64,000 bases of DNA, taken from the NCBI GenBank assembly GCA_031399165.1, contig JANNOO010000060.1:124001-188000 (forward strand), given 5' to 3'. A program made the translations under genes and the position numbers. Source of the DNA: JAKFWI01 sp031399165 (lineage in GTDB: Bacteria > Pseudomonadota > Alphaproteobacteria > Caulobacterales > Aquidulcibacteraceae). This document shows, piece by piece, positions 36,932 to 45,607 of the stretch. How positions within the stretch are numbered: the stretch's first letter is position 1; the number at the start of each line of letters is the position of its first letter. Below the pieces are notes generated by a model. The model saw only the letters and a list, made by a program, of their open reading frames with translations. It ran no database searches and had not been told where the DNA came from.

Positions 36932-37663
36932 ATGCGGCAAAAGGCCAAACGGGCGACACACTGGATGCCGAAACAAGGGCGCAAACTGAAGCCGGCGGAA
37001 GCAACGCTGCTTTACGCGCGTCTGGCCGCGCACGACCCCCATCCCCGCACCGAGCTTGAATACACCAACCCGTTCACGCTGCTTGTGGCCGTCGTTCTGT
37101 CCGCACAGGCGACCGACAAAGGCGTGAACCGCGCCACCGCGCCGCTGTTCAAGACGATCGACAATCCCAAAGCTATGGCGCGCCTTGGCGAGGAAAAGCT
37201 CGGCGGCTACATCAAGACGATCGGCCTTTGGCGCGGCAAGGCCAAGAATGTCATTGCGCTTTCGCAGCGCCTGATCGATCTGCACGGCGGCGAAGTGCCT
37301 TGCGATCGCGAGGCCCTGGAAGCGTTGCCGGGCGTCGGACGAAAGACGGCGAATGTCGTGCTGATGGAGGTTTTCGATCAACCCACCATCGCCGTCGATA
37401 CGCACGTGTTCCGTGTCGCCAATCGCACCGGGCTCGCGCGCGGGACGAATGTCGCGCAAGTCGAAACGCAGCTTGAAAAAATCACCCCTGCGCACTTCAA
37501 GCGCGGCGCGCATCACTGGCTGATTCTTCACGGCCGCTACGTGTGCGTGGCGCGCAAACCGAAATGTCCCAACTGCATTATCGCCGATATCTGCACCTAC
37601 GCCGCGAAGACGGCTTTGCCGCCGCTGCCTAAGACGCCACGCGCCGCGCCAGCGCCTCGCTGA
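36932..37663 (+). CDS. nth: Endonuclease III (DNA glycosylase/AP lyase)
   Basis: 243 residues. The helix-hairpin-helix LPGVGRKTANVV supplies catalytic Lys138, and the catalytic Asp156 is in VDTHVFRV. The [4Fe-4S] ligands are C-x6-C-x2-C-x5-C at 205, 212, 215 and 221. It removes oxidised pyrimidines and nicks the abasic site. GAGAAGG lies just before the ATG. The stop lies inside the 3' end of the convergent lipoprotein gene (35-bp overlap). Confidence 0.97.
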   Translation: MRQKAKRATHWMPKQGRKLKPAEATLLYARLAAHDPHPRTELEYTNPFTLLVAVVLSAQATDKGVNRATAPLFKTIDNPKAMARLGEEKLGGYIKTIGLWRGKAKNVIALSQRLIDLHGGEVPCDREALEALPGVGRKTANVVLMEVFDQPTIAVDTHVFRVANRTGLARGTNVAQVETQLEKITPAHFKRGAHHWLILHGRYVCVARKPKCPNCIIADICTYAAKTALPPLPKTPRAAPAPR

Positions 37664-38036
37664 CGCATTGTTCCAGCGGCGGGCGCGGGGCGCGCTGATC
37701 GCGCGCGGCGGCCTCCATGGCGCCGAGGCGCAGATCGCCGGCCGGATCGGCGGCGAACACCAGCACCAGCGCGCAAGTGCGCATACGGTAGGTCAGGATG
37801 GCGCCGGCCCCATCCGCCCGCTCAATGTCGGCGGTTCCGAACAGGGTGCGCGCGCCCTCCGGCGTCATCGCGTCCGCGGCGCCAGCGCGGCGTAGTGCGG
37901 CCACGGGGTCGGCGCGGTCGGCGTCGGTAATCCGCACGCCGTGAGCGCGGGGAATCCGGGGACCGCCACCCGCTGTATTGGGAGGGGCGCTGGCGCAACC
38001 GGCCAGGAGAAGGGTGGCGAGGCACAAAGCGCGCAT
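37629..38036 (-). CDS. Small predicted lipoprotein of unknown function
   Basis: 135 residues from MRALCLATLLLAGCASAPPN, a clean lipoprotein signal with lipobox LLAGC (Cys14). The mature part is Ala/Arg-rich, with TLFGTADIERADGAGAILTYRMRTCALVLVF, which resembles the short beta-sheet domain of outer-membrane assembly-type lipoproteins, but I cannot name a family. The last two cysteines (TCAL and EQCV) could form a disulfide. It converges on nth with a 35-bp overlap. Confidence 0.7.
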   Translation of the reverse strand: MRALCLATLLLAGCASAPPNTAGGGPRIPRAHGVRITDADRADPVAALRRAGAADAMTPEGARTLFGTADIERADGAGAILTYRMRTCALVLVFAADPAGDLRLGAMEAAARDQRAPRPPLEQCVSEALARRVAS

Positions 38037-38123
38037 GGCCGCACGATGCCTTGCGCCCCGCCCGCGCGCAACGCTTGCGCCTGCGCCGCCGCCGGGACAA
38101 AAGGGCCGGGCCTGGGGAGCCTT

Positions 38124-39131
38124 ATGACAACACAAAACTATGACGTGGTCGCGATCGGCAACGCCATCGTCGATCTTCTGTACCAGGCGCCGGACGACTT
38201 TCTCGCTGCGCACCAGATCGAAAAAGGCGCAATGACGCTGGTCGATGACGCGCGTGCATCCTATTTGACGTCACAATTCAAAAGTCCTCTCGTCGCGGCG
38301 GGCGGCTCTGCTGGCAACACCGCCACGGGCGTGGCGAGTTTTGGCGGCAGCGCGGCATTCATCGGTATCGTCGCCGACGATGAACTGGGCCGCGGCTTCA
38401 CGGACGCGTTCCGGGCCGTGGGCGCGAGCTTCAATCCCACGCCGCGTACAAGTCCGCCCGGCACGGGCCGCTGCATGATCGTGGTCACGCCGGACGGGCA
38501 GCGCTCAATGAGCACCTATCTCGGCGCCGCCGGCATGCTGACGCCGGACGATATTGACGCCGATGTGTTAAGGGCCGGCGCGATCACCTTTCTTGAGGGC
38601 TATCTGTTCGACAGCGACGACGCGAAGGCCGCGTTCGTCAAAGCCGCTGAGATCGCCAAGGCCGCGGGCCGCAAAGTGGCGCTGACGCTATCGGACAAAT
38701 TCTGCATCGACCGCCACCGCGCCGCGTTCCGCCATCTTGTGGCGCAGCACATAGACATCCTGCTCTGCAACGAGGGCGAAATCCTGAGCCTTTACGAAAC
38801 CAGTGTTTTCGAAGACGCCCTGATGCGCGCCGCCGCCGCATGCGAGATCGTCGCCGCGACCCGCTCGGAAAAGGGCTCTGTGATCGCCGCCAACGCCGAG
38901 ACGTTCCACATCGCCGCCGCACCCGTCGCGCGTGTGGTCGACACGACGGGCGCGGGAGACCAATACGCCGCCGGCTTCCTGTTTGGGCTGGCCAAGGGCC
39001 ACTCCCTCCAGGAATGCGGCGCGCTAGGCTCGCTTGCGGCGGGGGAAGTCATTTCGCATATGGGCCCGCGGCCCGAGACCAGCCTGGCCAAACTTGCCGC
39101 CAGCCGCAATCTCGCCCACGCGCCGGCTTAG
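38124..39131 (+). CDS. PfkB-family kinase, probably adenosine kinase
   Basis: 335 residues. The N-terminus YDVVAIGNAIVDLLYQ is the ribokinase-fold signature. GGSAGNTATGVASFGG binds the sugar, and the anion-hole/catalytic motif DTTGAGD ends in Asp279, the general base. The overall pattern (NEGEI, EGYLFD, GSVIAANAETFHIAA) matches alphaproteobacterial proteins annotated as adenosine kinase rather than fructokinase. GGGAG precedes the ATG. The substrate call is inferred from family resemblance. Confidence 0.83.
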   Translation: MTTQNYDVVAIGNAIVDLLYQAPDDFLAAHQIEKGAMTLVDDARASYLTSQFKSPLVAAGGSAGNTATGVASFGGSAAFIGIVADDELGRGFTDAFRAVGASFNPTPRTSPPGTGRCMIVVTPDGQRSMSTYLGAAGMLTPDDIDADVLRAGAITFLEGYLFDSDDAKAAFVKAAEIAKAAGRKVALTLSDKFCIDRHRAAFRHLVAQHIDILLCNEGEILSLYETSVFEDALMRAAAACEIVAATRSEKGSVIAANAETFHIAAAPVARVVDTTGAGDQYAAGFLFGLAKGHSLQECGALGSLAAGEVISHMGPRPETSLAKLAASRNLAHAPA

Positions 39132-39151
39132 CAATCGCATCGGAGGACGAG

Positions 39152-39775
39152 ATGAAGGTTTTTGTATTTGCCGCCGCAGCGCTGGGACTGTTCGCCGTCG
39201 GCTGCCAGGAGCAGGCCGCCTCCGCACCAGCGACCGGCGACATGAGCCTTGGGCCAAGCACCGCGAAGGTGACGGTCACAGAATACGCCGCGCCGAGCTG
39301 CCCCGTCTGCAAGGGCTTTCATGACAACGTGTTCAAGCCGCTGAAAGAGAAATACATCGACACCGGCAAAGTGCGGTTCGTGCTGAAGGAATTGCCCTCG
39401 CACAACCCGCCGGTCGATGTGGCGGTGTTCCTGCTGGCGCGTTGTGCGGGCAAGGACAAATATTTCTCGGTGATCGATGCGGCGTTTGAAAAGCAGCAGG
39501 ACATCGAACTGGCCGCCCGCTCTCCCTCCGGCGCAAAGCCCGCCCTGATCGAGCTGGCGCGCGGCGCCGGGCTTTCCGAGAGCCGGGCCAATTCCTGCAT
39601 CAGCGATGCCGAAGGCATGCGCCGGATCATCCAGACCGCCGACGAGGAAGCGCGCACAAATAACATCGCCGGCACGCCGACGATCATGATCGATGGCGTG
39701 AAAACCGGGCGCGAGGGCTATTCGTTTGAAGGGCTTAGCGCCGCGATCGACGCCAAGCTCGCCGCGGCGAAGTAA
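39152..39775 (+). CDS. DsbA-like thioredoxin-fold lipoprotein
   Basis: 207 residues. The signal peptide MKVFVFAAAALGLFAVGC ends in a lipobox with Cys18. The thioredoxin domain has the redox motif CPVC at 50-53 (AAPSCPVCKGF) and the cis-Pro loop GTPTIMIDG. This is the DsbA/BdbD-like thiol-oxidoreductase pattern seen in alphaproteobacteria. It would act in the periplasm as a membrane-anchored disulfide enzyme. GGAGGA lies ahead of the ATG, 20 bp after the kinase gene. Confidence 0.86.
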   Translation: MKVFVFAAAALGLFAVGCQEQAASAPATGDMSLGPSTAKVTVTEYAAPSCPVCKGFHDNVFKPLKEKYIDTGKVRFVLKELPSHNPPVDVAVFLLARCAGKDKYFSVIDAAFEKQQDIELAARSPSGAKPALIELARGAGLSESRANSCISDAEGMRRIIQTADEEARTNNIAGTPTIMIDGVKTGREGYSFEGLSAAIDAKLAAAK

Positions 39776-39781
39776 CCCGCG

Positions 39782-41080
39782 CTAGAGCATGAAGCGGCTT
39801 AGGTCGGCGTTCTTAGCCAGATCGCCGACATGCGCGCCGACATAGGCCGCATCAATCATCAGCGCTTCGCCGCCCTTGTCCGGCGCTGAAAAGCTGATCT
39901 CGTCGAGCAGCCGCTCCATCACCGTATGCAGGCGGCGCGCGCCGATATTCTCGACGTTCGCATTCACCTCCGCCGCGACGCGGGCGATTGCGCCGATCGC
40001 CGCCTCGTCGAATTGCAGCGTCACGCCCTCCGTGGCCAGCAGCGCGGTGTATTGCTTTATGAGGCTGGCTTCCGGCTCGGTCAGGATGCGGCGGAAGTCC
40101 TCCTCGGTCAGCGCCTTCAGCTCGACGCGAATCGGCAGGCGCCCCTGCAATTCCGGCAGCAAATCGGACGGCTTGGCGACGTGAAACGCGCCCGACGCGA
40201 TGAACAGCACATGGTCGGTGCGAACAGGGCCATATTTCGTGGCGACGCTGGCGCCTTCCAGCAGCGGCAGCAGGTCGCGCTGCACGCCTTCGCGGGAAAT
40301 ATCGGCGCCGGAGCGGTCGGCGCGGGAGGCCACTTTGTCGATCTCGTCGATGAACACGATGCCTTCGTTCTCAGCCAGCCGCACCGCCTCCTTCGACAGC
40401 GCATCCTGATCGAGCAGCTTGTCTGATTCCTCGTTGATCAGCGGCTCATACGCCGCGGCGACGTTGGTCTTCAGCCGCCGTGTTCGCCCGCCAAACGCCT
40501 TGCCCAGCAAATCGCCGAGATTGACCATGCCCGCGCCTTGCATGCCGGGAATATCGACCATCTGCGCGCCGGGTGTGTCGGCGAGGTCCAGCTCGATGTC
40601 CTTGTCCTGCAATTCACCGGCGCGGAGTTTTTTGCGGAATGACTCGCGCGTCGCCGCCTGCGCGCCCTGGCCTACCAAGGCATCGAGCAGACGCTCTTCT
40701 GCCGCCAGCTCGGCGCGTGTGCGCACCTCGCGCCGGCGCTTGTCGCGCACCAGATGCACCGATGCCTCCACCAGGTCGCGCACGATCTGATCGACATCGC
40801 GGCCGACATAACCGACCTCGGTGAATTTCGTGGCTTCCACCTTCAGGAATGGCGCGCCTGCGAGCCGAGCCAGCCGCCGCGAGATTTCGGTTTTGCCGAC
40901 GCCGGTTGGCCCGATCATCAGGATATTCTTCGGCGTCACCTCTTCGCGCAGCCCCTCGGCAAGCTGATTGCGCCGCCAGCGATTGCGCAGCGCGATCGCC
41001 ACGGCGCGCTTGGCCTCGCCCTGGCCGACGATGTAGCGATCAAGCTCCGAAACAATCTCACGCGGCGAAAAAGCGCTCAC
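39782..41080 (-). CDS. hslU: HslU ATPase subunit of the HslVU protease
   Basis: 432 residues. Start is GTG (VSAFSPREIVSELDRYIVGQ), with GGAGG upstream. It has Walker A IGPTGVGKTEISRRLA, the pore-loop region KFTEVGYVGRDVD, Walker B EGIVFIDEIDKVA, and the C-terminal helix ending LSRFML, whose tail docks into HslV. The family's I-domain lies between. The GTGA junction overlaps the stop of the upstream membrane-protein gene by 4 bp. A longer upstream frame exists but would lie inside that neighbour. Confidence 0.96.
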   Translation of the reverse strand: MSAFSPREIVSELDRYIVGQGEAKRAVAIALRNRWRRNQLAEGLREEVTPKNILMIGPTGVGKTEISRRLARLAGAPFLKVEATKFTEVGYVGRDVDQIVRDLVEASVHLVRDKRRREVRTRAELAAEERLLDALVGQGAQAATRESFRKKLRAGELQDKDIELDLADTPGAQMVDIPGMQGAGMVNLGDLLGKAFGGRTRRLKTNVAAAYEPLINEESDKLLDQDALSKEAVRLAENEGIVFIDEIDKVASRADRSGADISREGVQRDLLPLLEGASVATKYGPVRTDHVLFIASGAFHVAKPSDLLPELQGRLPIRVELKALTEEDFRRILTEPEASLIKQYTALLATEGVTLQFDEAAIGAIARVAAEVNANVENIGARRLHTVMERLLDEISFSAPDKGGEALMIDAAYVGAHVGDLAKNADLSRFML

Positions 41081-42243
41081 TCCAGGGCCTCCGGCGGAAA
41101 AACGCGCGACATCAGCGATCCGCGCGGGGCGTGTTTTAGAAGAGCGGCGCGCACCTTGTGCCATCCGGCGCCGATGATCAGAACGAACGCGCCCAGCGTT
41201 AGCAGCGTGGCGGCCGCCAGGCCCGCCGCGTCCAGCCCCACCGAATTAAGCAGCACGCCGACGGCGATCCCGGCCGTCAACAGCGCCGAAACAATCAGCG
41301 CGCGGCGATTGATCAACAGCGAAACAAGGCCCAGCAGGATGACCAGAACCAGGTTCGCCGCCGCAAGCGCGACGCCCTTGCCCTCCGCCGTCACCATCGC
41401 GATTCCGGTCCACTGTCCCGGGGCGATAATGTTGGCCACGCAGCCGAGGCCGCCATTCAGGATCAGCGGCGCAGCCGCCATGTGGAGCCAAAAGCCATTG
41501 TCTGAAAAGCGGGTCGCGCGCGCCGGGTCGCGCACGTCGAACGCGACGCCGGCGGCGAACAGCGCAAGCCCGACGATTAACATCAAAGGATAGAGCAGGG
41601 ACAAAAAGGCTTGCGGCGCGACCAGATACATCAAAGCCGCCGCGAGCAATGCAGTTGCAGCCCCCGCCAGCCCCAGCGAGAACGGCAGGCGAAACCGCCA
41701 GTAAAACAACAATGGCGCCAGGACGGACGCCGCCGCGCCCCACACGAGACCCCAACGCACAAGGATCATGCCGGGCCGCTCTCCGACCACGCGCTCGCCA
41801 AGAAGCTGGGTGACGCCGCTTACGTATACGAAACCAGCGGAGGCAAGCGCGAAGAGTGTGAACGTCACACAAATCGCAATCGAAGGAAGAAACAACCGGC
41901 GGCGGCGCGAGAACATTTCACCCAACGCCCAAAGCAGGCCGGCCGGGATGGCGACAATCACCGCGCCCAGGAAAAACGTTGCGGGGTTTGGCGCGGTCTC
42001 GCGAAAGTCGGTCAGGCTGTTGATTGTCATGCCCGCCGAGATCGCGAGCCCGATAGCGAGCAGCACGACGCCAATCGCCAGAAACACGTCATGGAAATTG
42101 CGGATAAACCGCAGATCTTCCTCACCCGGCAGCGAGGCTGGCGCCGCAGAACGGGCAGCAGCGAAAGCCAGCACCCGCTCGGCCTGATCGGCGGTAATAA
42201 TGCCGGCGGCCGCAGCCGCTTCCAGCTCAGCACGATCAGCCAC
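41077..42243 (-). CDS. DUF2157-like polytopic membrane protein between hslV and hslU
   Basis: 388 residues from GTG (VADRAELEAAAAAGIITADQ). The short N-terminal helical segment (ELEAAAAAGIITADQAERVLAF, in parts) looks like the start of DUF2157 proteins. About eleven hydrophobic helices follow, with a conserved-looking NFHDVFLAIGVVLLAIGL as TM1. It overlaps the end of hslV by 8 bp and the start of hslU by 4 bp, so all three are probably translated from one message. Function unknown. In many alphaproteobacteria this slot instead carries an acetyltransferase gene. Confidence 0.75.
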   Translation of the reverse strand: MADRAELEAAAAAGIITADQAERVLAFAAARSAAPASLPGEEDLRFIRNFHDVFLAIGVVLLAIGLAISAGMTINSLTDFRETAPNPATFFLGAVIVAIPAGLLWALGEMFSRRRRLFLPSIAICVTFTLFALASAGFVYVSGVTQLLGERVVGERPGMILVRWGLVWGAAASVLAPLLFYWRFRLPFSLGLAGAATALLAAALMYLVAPQAFLSLLYPLMLIVGLALFAAGVAFDVRDPARATRFSDNGFWLHMAAAPLILNGGLGCVANIIAPGQWTGIAMVTAEGKGVALAAANLVLVILLGLVSLLINRRALIVSALLTAGIAVGVLLNSVGLDAAGLAAATLLTLGAFVLIIGAGWHKVRAALLKHAPRGSLMSRVFPPEALE

Positions 42244-42775
42244 CGAGCTTCTCCACGGTAAGGTTGCGATTGGTGTAGACGCAGATGTCGGCGGCGATAT
42301 CCATCGCCTGGCGGGCAATGGTTTCTGCATCCGCGACGTGATGGTAAAGCGCGCGCGCCGCCGCCAGCGCATAATTGCCGCCAGAGCCTACGGCGATGAC
42401 CTGATGCTCAGGCTCGACCACATCGCCCGCGCCGGTCAGCATCAGCATCTCGCGCGCGTCCGCTACGATCATCATCGCTTCGAGGCGGCGCAGCATCCGG
42501 TCCGTGCGCCAATCTTTAGCCAGCTCCACGCAGGCCCGGGAAAGCTGCCCCGGATAGCGCTCCAGCTTCTGTTCCAGCCGTTCAAACAGCGATAGGGCGT
42601 CAGCCGTCGCGCCGGCAAAACCAGCGATTACCTTGCCATCCCCAAGCGGGCGGACCTTGCGGGCGTTGCCTTTGAGAATGGTCGCGCCGGTAGAGACTTG
42701 CCCATCGCCAGCGATGACCGTCAGGCCATTCTTGCGCACGCCCAGGATCGTCGTGCCGTGCCAGCCCTCGGCCAA
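42236..42775 (-). CDS. hslV: HslV peptidase subunit of the HslVU protease
   Basis: 179 residues. The threonine-protease core begins TTILGVRKNGLTVIAGDGQVS; the nucleophile should be Thr8, exposed by removal of the leader MAEGWHG. ARKVR, GFAGATADALSLFERLEQKLE and IAVGSGGNYALAAARAL are family marks. HslV forms a double hexamer capped by HslU and degrades misfolded and regulatory proteins after heat shock. It is the first gene of the hslV-membrane protein-hslU run. Confidence 0.97.
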   Translation of the reverse strand: MAEGWHGTTILGVRKNGLTVIAGDGQVSTGATILKGNARKVRPLGDGKVIAGFAGATADALSLFERLEQKLERYPGQLSRACVELAKDWRTDRMLRRLEAMMIVADAREMLMLTGAGDVVEPEHQVIAVGSGGNYALAAARALYHHVADAETIARQAMDIAADICVYTNRNLTVEKLGG

Positions 42776-42814
42776 AGCGGGTCTCCTCGCGACAGAGGAG
42801 AGGATTTGGCTGGC

Positions 42815-44860
42815 TTAGGCGACAGGATCAAGTGCTGGCGTCGCGCCAGCACGTTGCGCCAGGATGGAGCCCTGCCGCAGAATACGATGATATTCCGCTG
42901 GCGGCAGGGCCGCGCTGTAGAGAAAGCCCTGCGCCACCGGGCAGCCGCGGCGGCGAAGGAACTCGGCCTCTTCGTCCGTTTCAACGCCTTCGGCAACGGC
43001 ATCGTAATTCAGCGCCGCCGCCATCGCCAGAATGGTCTCGACGAGCGCTGGGGCATGGCCGTCCTTGCTGAGCCCGCGAATGAAGGTCTGGTCAATCTTG
43101 AGCACGTCAAACGGCAGGCGCGTGAGCGAGGCAAGGCTGGAATGGCCGGTGCCGAAATCGTCGATGGCGAAGCGAACGCCCTGGGCGCGCAAAGGCTCGA
43201 TCATGCGGATCGCGCGATCGACATCTTCCATCGCCATGGATTCGGTGATCTCAAGTTCGAGGCATTGCGGCGGCAAGCCGGCCTGATTGAGTATGGTCAG
43301 CACTTTGTCAGGAAAATCTTCGTCCGCGAACTGCAACGCCGAGACGTTCACCGCCACGCGCGCGCACAGCCCTTCGCGGGACCAGGCCGCCGCCTTCCAG
43401 CAGGCGTCGCGCAGAATGGATTCGGAGACGGGGCAGATCAGGCCCATCTCCTCCGCCGCCGGGATGAATTTCGCCGGGCTGATTACGCTCCGATCCGGCC
43501 GCACCCACCGCGCCAGCGCCTCAGCGCCAACAATACGACCCGAGCGCAGATCTATTTTCGGCTGGAAGAACGCACGGAACTGGTTCTGATCCAGCGCGGC
43601 GCGCATTTCTTTTTCGAGGTTAAGACGCGCCGCGGCCGCGCGGTCGAGCGAGCGGCTGAAAAAGCGCATCCGGAGCGGCGTTTCTCGCGCGGCCTTAAGC
43701 GCAAGGCGCGCATGCCGCAGAATTTCTTCCGGCGTCTCACCGTCGCGCGGGAAAAACGCGGCGCCGAGGATCGCGCTGAGCGCGATCTTGTGCTCGCGCC
43801 ATTCCAGAGACTGGTCGAAGGGTTGGGCGATGGCGTTAGCAATGCCTCGCAGATCGACGGTCTTCGGCAGTGTGGCGAACAGGATCGCAAATTCTTCCGC
43901 GCTCAGCCGCGCCACCATCGGCGCGCCGCCCGCCTCGGCGCCAGCGGCGCTTACCGCGGTCCTCAAGCGCGCCGTCGCGCCGGTTAGCACTTCGTGGGCC
44001 GCCTCCGCACCAAGCGTTTCGCCGACCCGTTGCAGCCGATCAAGCTGCAGCAGGAACAACGCACCGGGCGCGCCGCCGCGCTGCGCGCCCGCGATGGCGC
44101 CGCGTAGATCGTGCTGCAAGCGGTCAGCGTTTGGCAATTCGGTGGCGGCGTCGACAAAGGCAAGCCGCTGCACGCGGCGCATGGACGTGTCGAGCCGCGC
44201 GACCATGTGATTGAACGCGCGCGCCAACGTTTCGAATTCGTCGCCCGTCTTGATGTCGACCTGTATCGCCAATCTGTTCGCGTTCACCGTCTCGGCAAAA
44301 TCGGTCAGTTGCCTAAGCGGAGCGGTGATGCGTCTCACGAAAAAGATCGTCAGCGGGACGGACAACCCCATCAGCGCGATGAGGCCGATCAGGATCGGCC
44401 AGACGGCAGTGAAAGGCGGCGGCGGCATCGGGCTTTCCGAAACTTCGTATTTCAGCCGGCCGACCACAACGCCGCCAGGCGCAATCAGCGGCAGATCGAA
44501 ACGCTCGGCGGGCGGCCCTGCCCCGGTAGAGCCACTTGCCCGAGCCAAAAATTTTCCGTCAACACCCTCGGCGCGCACGTCCCGCATGCCCGGAACAGCC
44601 GCCATCGAATTGACCATACGCTGAGCGGCATCAAGGTCCCCCCCTTGAACGACGCGGCCAATCGCGATCCCATAGCCTGAGCCGAGGCCTTCGATTTCCC
44701 TGCGGATGCTATCGCGCATATGAAGCTCGCCGATCGATCCAACCGCCGCGATTGCCGACATGCCCATCAAAAAAACAAGCGTGCAGACAAACAGACAGAA
44801 CCGCACCGCGATGCTGCGGTGCGTCAGGATTCGTGGCGAACGTTGCGCGCCCTTTGGCAT
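42815..44860 (-). CDS. Membrane-bound EAL c-di-GMP phosphodiesterase with degenerate GGDEF
   Basis: 681 residues from ATG (MPKGAQRSP), chosen over a TTG 15 codons upstream because AAGG precedes it. Two transmembrane helices (about 20-40 and 150-170) flank a periplasmic sensor of about 110 residues. A HAMP segment follows (RRITAPLRQLTDFAETV). The GGDEF domain reads SAEEF at the active site and should not make c-di-GMP. The EAL domain is intact: GAEALARW, NVSALQF, ELEITES, DDFGTGHSSL and GVETDEEAEFL. It probably hydrolyses c-di-GMP. Divergent from the his operon. Confidence 0.9.
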   Translation of the reverse strand: MPKGAQRSPRILTHRSIAVRFCLFVCTLVFLMGMSAIAAVGSIGELHMRDSIRREIEGLGSGYGIAIGRVVQGGDLDAAQRMVNSMAAVPGMRDVRAEGVDGKFLARASGSTGAGPPAERFDLPLIAPGGVVVGRLKYEVSESPMPPPPFTAVWPILIGLIALMGLSVPLTIFFVRRITAPLRQLTDFAETVNANRLAIQVDIKTGDEFETLARAFNHMVARLDTSMRRVQRLAFVDAATELPNADRLQHDLRGAIAGAQRGGAPGALFLLQLDRLQRVGETLGAEAAHEVLTGATARLRTAVSAAGAEAGGAPMVARLSAEEFAILFATLPKTVDLRGIANAIAQPFDQSLEWREHKIALSAILGAAFFPRDGETPEEILRHARLALKAARETPLRMRFFSRSLDRAAAARLNLEKEMRAALDQNQFRAFFQPKIDLRSGRIVGAEALARWVRPDRSVISPAKFIPAAEEMGLICPVSESILRDACWKAAAWSREGLCARVAVNVSALQFADEDFPDKVLTILNQAGLPPQCLELEITESMAMEDVDRAIRMIEPLRAQGVRFAIDDFGTGHSSLASLTRLPFDVLKIDQTFIRGLSKDGHAPALVETILAMAAALNYDAVAEGVETDEEAEFLRRRGCPVAQGFLYSAALPPAEYHRILRQGSILAQRAGATPALDPVA

Positions 44861-44927
44861 GCGCGGCGACCTTACTTCCTGCACTGGCCGGAACGCCCGC
44901 GCCAAACACCAAATCGCTAGTGCGGAA

Positions 44928-44948
44928 TGGTTTATTTGGGATAAACCA
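44928..44948. promoter_or_regulatory. 8-5-8 inverted repeat (candidate operator) between the EAL gene and hisB
   Basis: TGGTTTAT-TTGGG-ATAAACCA is a perfect 8-bp inverted repeat with a 5-bp centre in the 144-bp divergent gap. It lies 68 bp from the EAL gene start and 57 bp from hisB. Its A+T content stands out against the GC-rich surroundings. The symmetry suggests a dimeric regulator; no family is assigned. Confidence 0.5.
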
Positions 44949-45004
44949 CACCCGCCGCGGCGCTCTTGACGGAAGGTTAACGGGCGCGCGGCAGAAGGGC
45001 ATCA

Positions 45005-45592
45005 ATGCGTACTGGCAAAATCACACGCGCCACCAAAGAGACCGACATCACCGTCGAACTCAATCTGGATGGCGTGGGGAAGTCCTCGATCGGAACGGGC
45101 GTCGGGTTTTTCGACCACATGCTGGAGAGCTTCGCAAAGCACGCCGGCGTCGATCTGACCGTGAAGGCCGCCGGGGACCTGCATATCGACATGCACCACA
45201 CGGTGGAGGATGTCGGCATAGCTATGGGCGCCGCTGTGAAGCAGGCGCTGGGCGAGTTGAAAGGCATCCGCCGGTTCGGCCACGCCTATATCCCGATGGA
45301 CGAGACGCTATCGCGCGCCGCGATTGATCTTTCCAACCGCCCTTATCTGATCTGGCGGGTCAGCTTCGTGCGCCCCAAGGTCGGCGAAATGGACACCGAG
45401 TTGTTCAAGGAATGGTTCCACGCCTTCGCGATGAACTCCGGCTCATGCGTTCACGTGGAAAACCTATACGGCGAAAACACGCACCATATCGTGGAGTCCT
45501 GCTACAAGGCGCTCGCGCGGGCCTTAAGGATGGCGGTCGAGGTCGATCCGAAAGCGGGCGGCGCGGCGCCTTCGACCAAGGGCGTGCTTTAA
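45005..45592 (+). CDS. hisB: Imidazoleglycerol-phosphate dehydratase
   Basis: 195-residue monofunctional HisB. The two manganese-binding histidine motifs are visible: GFFDHMLESFAKHAGVD and HMHHTVEDVGIAMG in the first half, and the repeat ENTHHIVESCYKALARAL in the second. RRFGHAYIPMDETLSRAAID is also conserved. It catalyses the sixth committed step of histidine synthesis. First gene of hisB-H-A-F-E. The ATG lies about 10 bp after a GAAGG. Confidence 0.97.
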   Translation: MRTGKITRATKETDITVELNLDGVGKSSIGTGVGFFDHMLESFAKHAGVDLTVKAAGDLHIDMHHTVEDVGIAMGAAVKQALGELKGIRRFGHAYIPMDETLSRAAIDLSNRPYLIWRVSFVRPKVGEMDTELFKEWFHAFAMNSGSCVHVENLYGENTHHIVESCYKALARALRMAVEVDPKAGGAAPSTKGVL

Positions 45593-45607
45593 CACCAGGG
45601 TTCTGAA

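Noticed and set aside
42698..43987. 429-codon plus-strand open frame antisense to the EAL gene
   Set aside because: Arg/Gln-rich shadow with no motif, opposite an intact EAL domain.
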